Made by a program: the position numbers and the translations under genes. DNA of 64,000 nt from AP-15 sp963750195 (GTDB lineage Bacteria; Pseudomonadota; Alphaproteobacteria; ATCC43930; CGMCC-115725), in contig CAVVPS010000007.1 of NCBI GenBank assembly GCA_963750195.1, positions 1-64,000 on the forward strand. Reading direction: 5' to 3'. The notes beneath the pieces were generated by a model, which was given only the letters and a program-made list of their open reading frames with translations, did no database searches and was not told where the DNA came from. Shown one piece after another: positions 28,428 through 37,618 of this stretch; position 1 is the first letter of the stretch; each line of letters opens with the position of its first letter.

Positions 28428-29075
28428 TCAGGGCGGCGGGACTCGCCAAACGACACCGTCGCGGGTCGCGCTGTCTTCGAGCTCTCGGCTTGTCGGCACG
28501 GTATAGGAGGCAAGCTGGAGCAGGCCCTCCGTTAGCAGATAGGCGCGCCCGGGATCACCGAGCAGCACAACACAACCACCCCCCGCCAGCGCCCGCAGCC
28601 ACGGTATGACGCGGTCCGCCATATCGCGCTCGTAGCAGACATCGCCGGCGGTAACGACCTCCCAGCACGGGTCGACGGTGTCGATCACGTCGGCAGTCGT
28701 TACTTCCACCACGACATCGTTCAGCGCAGCGTTGGCGGCGATGGCGGCCGCGGCGAAATGGTCGATCTCGGCGGCGTACACAGAGCGGGCGCCGGCTTTG
28801 GCCGCGGCGATCGCGACCAGCCCCGAACCGGAGCCGAAATCGAGTACAGAGCGCCCGGCTACCGTCTCGGGACGATCGAGTAGGTAGCGGGCGAGTGCCT
28901 GGCCACCGGCCCAGGCGAATGCCCAAAACGGCGGGGGCACGCCGCCGCGTGCCAGGCTTTCTTCCGTCGCCTGCCAGATCGGGGTAACCTCAGTCGCCAG
29001 ATGGAGCCGGATCTCGGGTACCAGCGGCGGCGCTGCGACCGCGGTGTTACGGCGGACGAAAAGGGCCGGATCCAA
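28428..29075 (-). CDS. class I methyltransferase, ETF-beta/L11 lysine methyltransferase-like
   Basis: About 215 residues. The start is set at TTG 29075, just inside the family N-terminus and past the ubiA stop; no ATG fits. The SAM site is VLDFGSGSGLVAIAAAKAGA, preceded by PPFWAFAWAGGQALARYLL, a hallmark of the PrmA/METTL20-like lysine methyltransferases. The acidic-residue step YAAEID and the post-motif TAGDVCYE follow. The target could be electron-transfer flavoprotein or another protein lysine; not determinable. It lies between ubiA and ubiD on the same strand. Confidence 0.8.
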   Translation of the reverse strand: MDPALFVRRNTAVAAPPLVPEIRLHLATEVTPIWQATEESLARGGVPPPFWAFAWAGGQALARYLLDRPETVAGRSVLDFGSGSGLVAIAAAKAGARSVYAAEIDHFAAAAIAANAALNDVVVEVTTADVIDTVDPCWEVVTAGDVCYERDMADRVIPWLRALAGGGCVVLLGDPGRAYLLTEGLLQLASYTVPTSRELEDSATRDGVVWRVPPP

Positions 29076-29083
29076 GGGCGAGC

Positions 29084-30151
29084 TCAGATCACGTGACCGG
29101 CAACGATCCCGGCGAGCATCAGCCAGCCGAGCACGCGGTTCGAGCGGAATTTGGCAAGGCAATCGGCCGGGCGGTCGATATCGACGCGCGCCGCCTGCCA
29201 GAGAAGCTGCACCGTCGCGGCGGCGAGCCCGACCCAGAACCATCCGCCGAGCCCGACTACCCAGCCTGTCATGCCCCACAGCAGCAGGGCAGCGGAATAG
29301 AAGACGAAGAGCCATGGCCGGGTGCGAGATCCGAGCGCCAAGGCCGAGGATTTGACGCCGATCAGCGCGTCATCCTCCTTGTCCTGATGCGCGTAGATCG
29401 TGTCGTAGCCGATCGTCCAGAATATACCGCCGAGATAGAGCAGCAGCGCCGGCCGGCCGAGCGTCCCGGCAACCGCGGTCCAGCCGACCAGCGCCCCCCA
29501 ATTGAAGTTAAGGCCAAGGAACACCTGCGGCCAATAAGTAACCCGCTTCATGAACGGATAGCTGCCGATCAGGCCCAACACGGCTATGCCGAGGATGATG
29601 CTGGCGCGATTGAGGCTGAACAGCACCGCCGCTCCGATCCCCAATTGCAGCAGCAGAAACCCCATCGCCTGACGCACGGTCACGGCACCGCTCGGCAATG
29701 GCCGCAATCGGGTGCGCGCCACCTGTCCGTCATAGTGGCGGTCGGCGATGTCATTCAGGGTGCAGCCGGCGCCGCGCATGACCACGGCGCCGAGCGCGAA
29801 CAGCGCCAACTGCGCCGGATCCGGCCAGCGAGGCGCGGCGAGCGCGATCCCCCACCACCCTGGAAAGAGCAACAGCCATGTTCCGATCGGACGGTCGAGG
29901 CGAGCCAGACGGGCATAAGGCCGGGCGCCCGTCGGCAAATAGCGCTCCACCCAATCGTCTGGGCGAATATCGCTCGGATGAGCACCTATCGCCGGCCGCC
30001 CCTCGCCCTCGCGCTGCGCGGGTCCGACATCTCGTCCGCCGCTTCGCGGCTCCGTCGATTGCGGACCTCCGGGTCCCTCCCTCTCCCCGCCGGCGGGGAG
30101 AGGGTCGGGGTGAGGGGCAACCGCACCTGGGGGAGACGAGTACGTGATCAT
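29084..30151 (-). CDS. ubiA: 4-hydroxybenzoate polyprenyltransferase
   Basis: An integral membrane prenyltransferase that attaches the polyprenyl tail to 4-hydroxybenzoate in ubiquinone synthesis. The two Asp-rich motifs are intact: LNDIADRHYD in the first half and the DTIYAHQDKEDD segment in the second. Eight or so hydrophobic helices follow. The normal protein begins around PSDIRPDDWVERYLP; the first about 55 residues from ATG 30151 are encoded by a palindromic repeat (PHPDPLPAGGERE-type translation). No good start codon lies downstream of the repeat, so either the repeat is translated or a non-ATG start is used. Confidence 0.88.
   Translation of the reverse strand: MITYSSPPGAVAPHPDPLPAGGEREGPGGPQSTEPRSGGRDVGPAQREGEGRPAIGAHPSDIRPDDWVERYLPTGARPYARLARLDRPIGTWLLLFPGWWGIALAAPRWPDPAQLALFALGAVVMRGAGCTLNDIADRHYDGQVARTRLRPLPSGAVTVRQAMGFLLLQLGIGAAVLFSLNRASIILGIAVLGLIGSYPFMKRVTYWPQVFLGLNFNWGALVGWTAVAGTLGRPALLLYLGGIFWTIGYDTIYAHQDKEDDALIGVKSSALALGSRTRPWLFVFYSAALLLWGMTGWVVGLGGWFWVGLAAATVQLLWQAARVDIDRPADCLAKFRSNRVLGWLMLAGIVAGHVI
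30079..30104. repeat. perfect 26-bp GC-rich palindrome in the ubiA 5' region
   Basis: CCCTCTCCCCGCC is followed directly by its exact reverse complement, then GTCGGGGTGAGGGG. This is the common alphaproteobacterial palindromic unit. It lies within the annotated N-terminal codons of ubiA and about 105 bases from the divergent rsmE, so it may also act as a transcription barrier. Confidence 0.8.
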
Positions 30152-30208
30152 TTTCTTGACCCGGAACCTAATCTAGCTGTCGAAGCGACGTGATTCGAGG
30201 ATCCCGGC

Positions 30209-30958
30209 ATGAATGAGCACCCTAAAGCGCGGCTTTACGTTGCAGAGCCATTCGCATCCGGCGGGTCAATCGAGCTCGCGCCGGGACAGGCACATCACCT
30301 GCGCACGGTGCTGCGGCTCGGTGCCGGCGCGGCGGTGGCGGCGTTCAATGCGACGGACGGCGAATGGGTCTGCCGGGTCATCGAGACTGGCCGAAGCCGC
30401 GTGGTGCTCACGGTCGAACGGCGGACGCGGCCGGCCGAAGCCGAAGCGGATCTGTGGCTCGTGTTTGCACCGATCAAGCGGGCCCGTCTCGATTGGCTGA
30501 TCGAGAAAGCGACCGAACTCGGCGTCCGGGCGTTACTGCCCGTGTGGACGCAGCGAACCCAAACCGAGCGCCTCAATCTCGAACGTCTGCGCGCCCATGC
30601 GGTCGCGGCTGCCGAGCAGAGCGAGCGGCTCTCGGTACCTGAATTGCACGAACCGCAAGCGCTCGATCGCGTGCTGGCCAGTTGGTCAGCCGAACGTCAT
30701 CTGATCGTCTGCGACGAAACCGGCGCCGGTGAACCGATCGGCGCGGCCGTTGCGCGGCTCGGTGTTGGGCCGACAGCGATGCTGACCGGTCCGGAAGGCG
30801 GCTTCGCCGAGACGGAGCTTGACGCTTTGGGGAAACTCTCCTTTGTTACTCGCGTCGGGCTCGGGCCCAGGGTGTTGCGCGCCGATACGGCTGCCCTCGC
30901 GGCGTTGGCGGTGTTGCAGGCGATCACGGGCGATTGGCGCCGCGCCCGCGGCAAGTGA
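30209..30958 (+). CDS. rsmE: 16S rRNA (uracil-1498 N3) methyltransferase
   Basis: A 249-residue SPOUT-class enzyme that methylates U1498 in the small-subunit rRNA. The N-terminal PUA-like part carries HHLRTVLR, and the trefoil-knot part carries KATELGV, RTQTERL, AAAEQSERL, LTGPEGGFAETE and LGPRVLRADTA, all characteristic. It is divergent from ubiA and directly upstream of gshA, an association common in alphaproteobacteria. Length matches the family. Confidence 0.93.
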   Translation: MNEHPKARLYVAEPFASGGSIELAPGQAHHLRTVLRLGAGAAVAAFNATDGEWVCRVIETGRSRVVLTVERRTRPAEAEADLWLVFAPIKRARLDWLIEKATELGVRALLPVWTQRTQTERLNLERLRAHAVAAAEQSERLSVPELHEPQALDRVLASWSAERHLIVCDETGAGEPIGAAVARLGVGPTAMLTGPEGGFAETELDALGKLSFVTRVGLGPRVLRADTAALAALAVLQAITGDWRRARGK

Positions 30959-31028
30959 GCGGCTGCCGCTTGGCGCAACGAGCTGCTGCCAATCCCTCCG
31001 GCCCAACTGTCCAGGAGTTCCGCCGAGA

Positions 31029-32396
31029 ATGACAACCACGCCGAGCACGCCCGGAGAACCGATCATCGACAAGCGGCAGCTCGTCGAATACCTCGATTCC
31101 GGATCGAAGCCGCCCGCGGCATGGCGGGTCGGGACCGAGCACGAGAAATTCGTCTTCCGCCGCTCCGATCTGCGCCGGGTGCCGTATGAAGGACCGGACG
31201 GCATCGCCGCACTGCTTCAGGGAATGACCCGCTTCGGCTGGAAGCCGGTCATCGAAAACGGCAACACGATCGCGCTGTCTAACGATGCCCAATGTTCGAT
31301 CACCCTCGAACCCGGCGGCCAGTTCGAATTGAGTGGTGCGCCGCTCGAAACCGTGCATCAGACCTGCGACGAGGTACATGAGCATTTGCGCCAGGTGCGC
31401 GAGGTCTGCGACGAACTCGGCCTCGGCATGCTCGGGCTCGGCTTCGATCCCAAATGGCGCCGCGAAGACATTTCGTGGATGCCCAAGGCGCGCTACCGCA
31501 TCATGCGCGACTACATGCCGAAAAAGGGGCGGCTCGGCCTCGATATGATGCTGCGCACCTGCACGGTGCAGACCAACCTCGACTATCAGTCCGAAGCCGA
31601 CATGGTCAAAAAGTTCCGGGTAAGCTTGGCATTGCAGCCGGTGGCCGTGGCGCTGTTCGCCAACTCGCCGTTTGTCGAGGGGAAGTCGTCGGGTCTGCTG
31701 AGCCATCGCAGCTATATCTGGACTGACACAGACCCCGACCGTTGCGGCACCCTGCCGTTTGTTTTCGAGCCAGGTTTCGGGTTCGAGCGCTACGTCGACT
31801 ACATGCTCGACGTGCCGATGTATTTCGTCTACCGCGACGGCCGTTACATCGATGCAAGCGGTCAGTCGTTCCACGATTTCATCGCCGGGCGCCTGCCGGC
31901 CCTGCCCGGCGAAATCCCGCGATTGGGAGACTGGATCGACCATCTGACGACTGCCTTCCCTGAGGTCCGACTCAAGACTTTTCTCGAGATGCGCGGCGCC
32001 GATGGCGGGCCGTGGCGGCGTCTGTGCGCGCTGCCGGCGTTGTGGGTCGGGGTTCTGTACAATTCGACCTCGCTCAACGCCGCCCACGACCTCGTCGCCG
32101 ACTGGACCGCGGAGGAGCGCGAGGCGATGCGCCGCGACGTGCCGCGGCGGGCATTAGCGACCCCCCTGCGCACCCGCACCTTGCGCGATGTGGCGCTCGA
32201 AGTGCTGGACATCGCTCGCGAGGGGTTGCATCGCCGCGCTCGCCGCAGCGCTTTCGGCGAGGACGAAACGCATTATCTCGACCCGCTGTTCGCGATCGCC
32301 GGTTCCGGCCGCACCCCGGCCGAAGAATTGCTCGAAGATTTCCGCACCCGCTGGCACGGCGAGATCGACCCGGTTTTCACCGATTACGCGTATTAG
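31029..32396 (+). CDS. gshA: glutamate-cysteine ligase, plant/alphaproteobacterial type
   Basis: A 455-residue ATP-dependent enzyme that makes gamma-glutamylcysteine, the first step of glutathione synthesis. Start ATG 31029 gives the family N-terminus. Landmarks: VGTEHEKFVF, LEPGGQFELSGAPLETVH, LGLGFDPKW, MPKARYRIMRDYMP, TCTVQTNLDY, ANSPFVEGK, and FLEMRGADGGPW. This matches the plant-type group rather than the gamma-proteobacterial GshA. It follows rsmE by 70 bases. gshB is not in the window. With egtB/egtD at 45-47 kb the organism appears able to make two low-molecular-weight thiols. Confidence 0.92.
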   Translation: MTTTPSTPGEPIIDKRQLVEYLDSGSKPPAAWRVGTEHEKFVFRRSDLRRVPYEGPDGIAALLQGMTRFGWKPVIENGNTIALSNDAQCSITLEPGGQFELSGAPLETVHQTCDEVHEHLRQVREVCDELGLGMLGLGFDPKWRREDISWMPKARYRIMRDYMPKKGRLGLDMMLRTCTVQTNLDYQSEADMVKKFRVSLALQPVAVALFANSPFVEGKSSGLLSHRSYIWTDTDPDRCGTLPFVFEPGFGFERYVDYMLDVPMYFVYRDGRYIDASGQSFHDFIAGRLPALPGEIPRLGDWIDHLTTAFPEVRLKTFLEMRGADGGPWRRLCALPALWVGVLYNSTSLNAAHDLVADWTAEEREAMRRDVPRRALATPLRTRTLRDVALEVLDIAREGLHRRARRSAFGEDETHYLDPLFAIAGSGRTPAEELLEDFRTRWHGEIDPVFTDYAY

Positions 32397-32406
32397 GAAC
32401 TTAATC

Positions 32407-33747
32407 CTACTCCCGTTCCAGGCCGGCTCCCCCGGCGAGCTCGGCGTAGAAGTGGAAAGAATCCTTGGGCCGGCGTTCAAGCGTCTCATAATCAACATGG
32501 ACCAGGCCGAAGCGTTTGCTGTAGCCGAGTGTCCACTCGAAATTGTCCATCAACGACCACACGAAATAACCGCGCACCGGCACTCCGGCTCCGATCGCGT
32601 CGAGCACGGCGCCCAAATAGCCCCGCAAATAGCTGACGCGCTGATGGTCGCGGATGCGCCCGTCCCGCTCCACCTGATCGGGAAAGGCGGCACCGTTTTC
32701 GAGGATATAGATCGGCAGGTCTCCGCTATAGCGCTCCTTGACCTCGATCAGCACCGCGCGAAAGGCATCGGGTGCGATCTCCCAGCCCATCTCGGTGACC
32801 GGCGTACCGGACAGCGGCGGCAGGGTGCCGACCTCGAACGGATGGTCGGGGTCGCGGCGCACCCGCGATCGCGTGTAGTGGTTGAAGGCGAAATAATCGA
32901 GCTTTTGCTGAATGATCTCAAGGTCGCCGGGCTGGACCAACGGCTCGACCATCTCAGCGGCGAGGGGCTCCGGATAATGTCCGAGCATCTGAGGGTCAGG
33001 AAACGAGCGGTTCCATAGGGCGTCGAGCATCAGGGTTGCGATCTCGTCTTCCTCGCGATCGCTCGCCGGCTCGCGCGGATGAAAATTGTAGATGTTGCCG
33101 AGCAACAGATCGGTGCGCTCCGAACGCATAGCCGCAACGCCCAACCCGTGCGCAATATTCATGACGTGAATTGCGGTCAGCGCGCTGACGCGGCCGCGAA
33201 TGCCCGGCGCGTGCTCGCCGTCGCCATAGCCCTTCACGCAAGCACAGTTGGGCTCGTTGAACGTTGCCCAGTGCTTGACTCGATCGCCCAGCCGCCGCAC
33301 CGTCAGATGCGCGTAATCGGCAAACCAGGACGCCGTGTCACGGTTTTGCCAGCCGCCGTGATCTTCAAGCGCCTGTGGCAAGTCCCAATGGTAGAGGCAG
33401 ATCCAGGGCTCGATGCCGGCTCCGAGCACGCCGTCGACGAGCCGATCGTAGAATTCCAGTCCCTTGGCGCTGGTTCCGCCGCGACCCTGGGGCAGGATGC
33501 GCGGCCAAGACAGCGACAGCCGATAGGCGCCCAGTCCGAGTTCGCGCATCAGCGCTACATCCTGCGGCCAGCGATGGTAATGGTCGCAGGCAATATCGCC
33601 GCTGTCGCCGCCGAGAATCTTCCCCGGCAGATGGCTGAACGTATCCCAGATCGACGGCCCGCGCCCGTCCTCCGTGACTGCGCCCTCGATTTGGTAAGCC
33701 GCCGTCGAGGCGCCCCACAGAAACCCGTCGGGGAAATGCGTCGCCAT
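32407..33747 (-). CDS. beta-glucosidase, glycoside hydrolase family 1
   Basis: A 446-residue TIM-barrel retaining glycosidase. Both catalytic glutamates are in place: TFNEP (acid/base) and YILENG (nucleophile). The N-terminus FPDGFLWGASTAAYQIEGA is the family signature, and DNFEWTLGYSKRFGLV near the end fits. No signal peptide, so it acts in the cytoplasm on imported or recycled beta-glycosides. It is followed 89 bases away, on the same strand, by a secreted barrel protein that could supply its substrate; this link is an inference. Confidence 0.92.
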   Translation of the reverse strand: MATHFPDGFLWGASTAAYQIEGAVTEDGRGPSIWDTFSHLPGKILGGDSGDIACDHYHRWPQDVALMRELGLGAYRLSLSWPRILPQGRGGTSAKGLEFYDRLVDGVLGAGIEPWICLYHWDLPQALEDHGGWQNRDTASWFADYAHLTVRRLGDRVKHWATFNEPNCACVKGYGDGEHAPGIRGRVSALTAIHVMNIAHGLGVAAMRSERTDLLLGNIYNFHPREPASDREEDEIATLMLDALWNRSFPDPQMLGHYPEPLAAEMVEPLVQPGDLEIIQQKLDYFAFNHYTRSRVRRDPDHPFEVGTLPPLSGTPVTEMGWEIAPDAFRAVLIEVKERYSGDLPIYILENGAAFPDQVERDGRIRDHQRVSYLRGYLGAVLDAIGAGVPVRGYFVWSLMDNFEWTLGYSKRFGLVHVDYETLERRPKDSFHFYAELAGGAGLERE

Positions 33748-33835
33748 TGCTCGGCCTCATCGCTGCTTGCGCGGCACCGAAACGATACCCGCGACTGGGC
33801 GTGGAGATCATGCGGGCCGCGGATCCGCCAGCGCA

Positions 33836-35827
33836 TCATCCATGTGCCCGCACTGGTAGCGTTGGCGCGCTCTCGATAGTCTGCGGGCCGTCGCCGAGGC
33901 GCGCTCGTCGCCAGCCGGCGGGATCGCGCATCGCCGTCGCGGGATCGCGCCCCGACAGCGACATCCAGCGGTCGCGGTCCCACGAGGTGACGGCAATCTC
34001 GACTCGCAGCGGCGCCCCCGCGCCCGGCGACGCCAGCCCTAGCGCCGACCACGGGATCAGCGCCTCGGCAGTGATGCGCGGCTGGTCGGCGCCAAAATAG
34101 ACGGCCTTGGCGCCGGGTACGGGGGTGCAACCCTGGCCGATCGCCCCAATTGCGGCTCCGTCGCAGAGCTCAGCGGCCATCTCCGGATAATCATGGATCT
34201 TGGTGCGCGGCGGGATAAAAAACAACGTGAAGCGCCGCGGCCCGTCGCCGAGATCGATGCCCAATTCGACCCGATAGGCTTCGCTAAGCGGGAACTGACC
34301 GTCATAGGCCAACAGATCGATGTCGAAATAGTCCTGGCCGATCGTCGCCAGCTGGAGGCCGCGCTGGCTCCACGACAGATAGGCCTCGCCGAATTCGACG
34401 GCCCCCGGCGAAGCTGTCAACCTCGGGAGCAGGCTTGCCGGCTTCGGCCAATCCGAGAGCGAACGGTTGCGCAGCTGAACCTCGGCTCGCGGAATAGTGA
34501 ACACCCCCATCCCGGGCGTCCGCATCGTCGCTTCGCTATGAATTTCGTAGGCGCGGCGATTGGCGATCGCCAGCGCCGTGGTTAGCCGCCGATAGGGTTC
34601 ATCGTTGATGTCGACCAGCCCGAAATCGTAGTCTTCGCCATCGGGGCGTCCGCCCTTTGGATGGTCGTAATACTGGAACCAATGGGCGCCGACGACTTCC
34701 GGGATTGCCGCAAGGTTCTCGGTCGCTGCCGCCGCACCTGCGGCTCGCTCGGCCTGGGTGTCGACGGTCATCAGATGGCCGTTGTTGAGGTTGCCGGTGC
34801 GATTATTCTTTGCCGCGAAAAACCACTCGGAGACCAGCACCGGCTTGCCTCTCGACAATTTGCGCAGCCCATCGAAAAAGTAGTCGGCGATCCAGCCGTC
34901 GCTGCTGTCGACATTGTAGTTGGTCGCGATCGCATCGACATAGGGCGCCATCGCCCGCACCGCCGCCGGGTCGTAGTAGATCGGCAGTCGGTCGCCAAAA
35001 TAGAGCGCGTCGGGATCGGCGGCCCGGATCGCGCGCGCCGCCATCGCATAGTAATGGCGCGCGACGATGCCGCACCACTGGCGCACGACATGGATCCCAG
35101 CGCCGCCGGGCCGCATCCGCGTCATCTCGGTCGCGGCGAGCAGCTTCGCCCACGAGTCGACGCCCGGCGGCGGCATAAAATCGACGATAAAGCGAGCCCA
35201 GTCGCCGCCATAGTAGTGCTGCAGTGTTTCGACCCACCGCTGCTTCGTTACCGAATCGGCCGGTTTCATTGAATAGAAAACGAACAGCGCCCCGGCCCAC
35301 CAGCCAACCTCGTTGTCGGAGAAATAGCCGATGCGAAATGGGGTGTTGCGGTAGGGGGCGACGAGTTCGCGGGCGAGCGCCACCATCCGCGTCTCGGTCT
35401 CGGGCGCGAACGGGTCGAACCAGTGAAAGCGCGCGTTGCGGCCTAGTTCGAGATTGACGATGGTCGGCAGGCGCAGCTGCGGCGGCGGCAAGGCCCAGCC
35501 CCCTGCACTGTTGAACCCCCAGGCGGAGAGGCGTTGCCGGGTCGCCTCGACCCACGCTTCTTGACTTGGAGCGAACGCCGTCCAGCTATAATAGACTTTG
35601 CCGTTCCGTTCGCGATAAGAGTAACCGCTGTCGAGCGCGTTGACGCCGAGGCTGAAAAAAGCGTGGCCGCAAGGCGTCACCAGCCAGGAAACGCCGTGCT
35701 CGGTTGCCAGCGACCAACGTGTCGAGCGCGCAGTGTTGAGATCGCTGCAAGCGCGAGCGCGGGCGCACGGAAGCGCCGCGACGAGCACAATGAGCGCGAG
35801 CGCCCACCGACGGTCGCGAAACCACAT
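33836..35827 (-). CDS. secreted glycoside-hydrolase-like protein with C-terminal beta domain
   Basis: A 663-residue protein with a Sec-type signal peptide (RDRR, a hydrophobic run ALALIVLVAAL, then ARARAC). The N-terminal part has FFSLGVNALDSGY, AWGFNSAGGW, IGYFSDNEVGWW and PVLVSEWFFAA, then HWFQYYDHPKGG. The two acidic spots, DNE and SEW, sit where the acid/base and nucleophile of clan A (GH42/GH50/agarase-like) barrels would be. The C-terminal about 200 residues are beta-rich (YLSWSQRGLQLA, YRVELGIDLGDG, RITAEALIPWSAL), like CBM9-type domains. Family assignment is from motif shape only. The neighbour on the same strand is a cytoplasmic GH1 glucosidase. Confidence 0.65.
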   Translation of the reverse strand: MWFRDRRWALALIVLVAALPCARARACSDLNTARSTRWSLATEHGVSWLVTPCGHAFFSLGVNALDSGYSYRERNGKVYYSWTAFAPSQEAWVEATRQRLSAWGFNSAGGWALPPPQLRLPTIVNLELGRNARFHWFDPFAPETETRMVALARELVAPYRNTPFRIGYFSDNEVGWWAGALFVFYSMKPADSVTKQRWVETLQHYYGGDWARFIVDFMPPPGVDSWAKLLAATEMTRMRPGGAGIHVVRQWCGIVARHYYAMAARAIRAADPDALYFGDRLPIYYDPAAVRAMAPYVDAIATNYNVDSSDGWIADYFFDGLRKLSRGKPVLVSEWFFAAKNNRTGNLNNGHLMTVDTQAERAAGAAAATENLAAIPEVVGAHWFQYYDHPKGGRPDGEDYDFGLVDINDEPYRRLTTALAIANRRAYEIHSEATMRTPGMGVFTIPRAEVQLRNRSLSDWPKPASLLPRLTASPGAVEFGEAYLSWSQRGLQLATIGQDYFDIDLLAYDGQFPLSEAYRVELGIDLGDGPRRFTLFFIPPRTKIHDYPEMAAELCDGAAIGAIGQGCTPVPGAKAVYFGADQPRITAEALIPWSALGLASPGAGAPLRVEIAVTSWDRDRWMSLSGRDPATAMRDPAGWRRARLGDGPQTIESAPTLPVRAHG

Positions 35828-35864
35828 GATCCCCCCGGATGCCGCCGTGGCCCGACGGCCGGCC

Positions 35865-37298
35865 TTACGCGCTGGTGCCGCCGACCGTCAAGCCATCCAT
35901 TCGCAAGGTCGGCTGGCCGACGCCGACCGGGACGCTCTGGCCGTCCTTGCCGCAGGTGCCGATCCCGTGGTCGAGGCCAAGGTCGTTGCCGATCATCGTG
36001 ACTTTGGTCAGAGCGTCGGGTCCGTTGCCGATCAGGGTGGCGCCTTTGACAGCGGCGCCGACTTTGCCGTCCTCGATCAGATAGGCCTCGGAGGCGGAAA
36101 ACACGAATTTGCCCGAGGTAATGTCGACCTGACCGCCGCCGAAATTGACCGCATAGAGACCGCGCGGGACCGAGGCGATGATCTCCTGTGGGTCCTGGTT
36201 TCCGGCCAGCATGTAGGTGTTCGTCATCCGCGGCATCGGGGCATGAGCAAAGCTCTGGCGTCTGCCGTTACCGGTCGGCGCGGCGCCAAGCAGGCGGGCA
36301 TTCATCCGGTCCTGCATGTACCCTTTGAGAATGCCGTCCTCGATCAGGGTGGTGCAGTTGGTCGCTGTCCCCTCATCGTCGACGGTCAAAGAGCCGCGCC
36401 GATCAGGCAAGGTCCCGTCATCGACCACCGTCACTCCCTTGGTGGCGACGCGCTGGCCGATCATCCCGGAAAAAGCTGAGGTCTTCTTGCGATTGAAATC
36501 CCCTTCGAGCCCATGCCCGATCGCCTCGTGCAGCATTACCCCTGGCCAGCCCGGTCCGAGAACGACGGTCATCTCTCCCGCCGGCGCCGGCACGGCGCCG
36601 AGATTTACCAATGCCTGCCGCAGAGCCTCGTCGACCTGTTCCTTCCAGTGTAGGGGATCGAGATAGCGCTCATAGGCGAGACGGCCTCCGGCGCCGGAAG
36701 AGCCGGTCTCCATGCGGTCGCCATCACCGACGACGACGGCGACGCCCAAGCGCACCAGCGGGCGGATATCGGCAACGCGGCGGCCATCGGCGCGGATGAT
36801 CTGAACCGCCTGCCACATGCCGCTCAACGACGCCATGACCTGTTTCACTCGCGGGTCGCGGCTGCGCGCATAAGCGTCGATTTCGGCCAACACGCGGGTC
36901 TTGGCGCCGAGCTCAACGAGGCCGAGCGGGTTCACATCGGTATAGAGGGTGCGATTGGTGCCCGGCGGCGGCCCCTCCATTACCCCTGAATAACCGCTGG
37001 CTACCGCCCGCACCGTCGCCGCGGCGCGGCGGATCGCAGCTTCGGAGAGGTCGGAGGCGTGGGCGTATCCGGCGGCTTCACCGGCCACCGCGCGCAGCCC
37101 GAACCCCTGGGTCGTATCAAAACTCGCACTCTTGATCCGGCCATCGTCGAGCGAGAGACTTTCGGATTGGCTGTATTCGAGAAACAGCTCGCCGTCGTCC
37201 ATGCCGGCCAGCGCTTGGGCGACGATCGCCTCTACCCGGTCGGGATTCATGCCGGTGCGCTCGAAAAACAATTCGTCGGTGACGGCGAGATCGGTCAT
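35865..37298 (-). CDS. tldD: TldD metalloprotease subunit
   Basis: A 477-residue protein. Start ATG 37298 follows AAGGAG. The zinc site is the HEAIGHGLEGD motif (HExxxH) in the middle, preceded by VVLGPGWPGVMLH. C-terminal landmarks are MPRMTNTYMLAG, FVFSASEAYLIEDGK and GIGTCGKDGQ. TldD with TldE cleaves peptides; in E. coli it matures microcin B17 and processes CcdA. Its partner pmbA is 9 kb away on the same strand and carries a frameshift in this sequence. Confidence 0.93.
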   Translation of the reverse strand: MTDLAVTDELFFERTGMNPDRVEAIVAQALAGMDDGELFLEYSQSESLSLDDGRIKSASFDTTQGFGLRAVAGEAAGYAHASDLSEAAIRRAAATVRAVASGYSGVMEGPPPGTNRTLYTDVNPLGLVELGAKTRVLAEIDAYARSRDPRVKQVMASLSGMWQAVQIIRADGRRVADIRPLVRLGVAVVVGDGDRMETGSSGAGGRLAYERYLDPLHWKEQVDEALRQALVNLGAVPAPAGEMTVVLGPGWPGVMLHEAIGHGLEGDFNRKKTSAFSGMIGQRVATKGVTVVDDGTLPDRRGSLTVDDEGTATNCTTLIEDGILKGYMQDRMNARLLGAAPTGNGRRQSFAHAPMPRMTNTYMLAGNQDPQEIIASVPRGLYAVNFGGGQVDITSGKFVFSASEAYLIEDGKVGAAVKGATLIGNGPDALTKVTMIGNDLGLDHGIGTCGKDGQSVPVGVGQPTLRMDGLTVGGTSA

Positions 37299-37618
37299 TC
37301 GCTGCTCCTTAGCTGCCAATCCACAATATGGTCGCCGTCAGCCGCGAACGGAAGTCGCGATCGGCGTATCGGCAGGGCCACATTGGGGGCGGCGGGCGTT
37401 GATCGCAAACGCCTGCGGCGGCTTGACGCAATGGGTTGGGCCGGTTGTGACGCGCGCGGGCGATGGTGTAGGTTTGTTGTCGTGCGTGGCCGCGGCCCGC
37501 CCGCTGCGGCAAGATAGAGGGTACGAGGCCGAATGGCGCCGCTCGGACCGTCCTTTGCGGAACAAGCCGCTGCGGGCCGCCCGATCGGCCGAATGGGACG
37601 GATCAGAGGCGGCATGGC
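37299..37618. other. divergent intergenic region between tldD and ctaC
   Basis: 320 bases with no supportable gene. It must hold the promoter for the oxidase operon on plus and for tldD on minus. A TTGACG box at 37425-37430 could be a -35 element, but no convincing -10 follows at the right spacing. Confidence 0.4.

Noticed and set aside
37425..37460. A sigma-70-type promoter before ctaC from TTGACG
   Set aside because: No acceptable -10 at 16-18 bases; not listed as a promoter.
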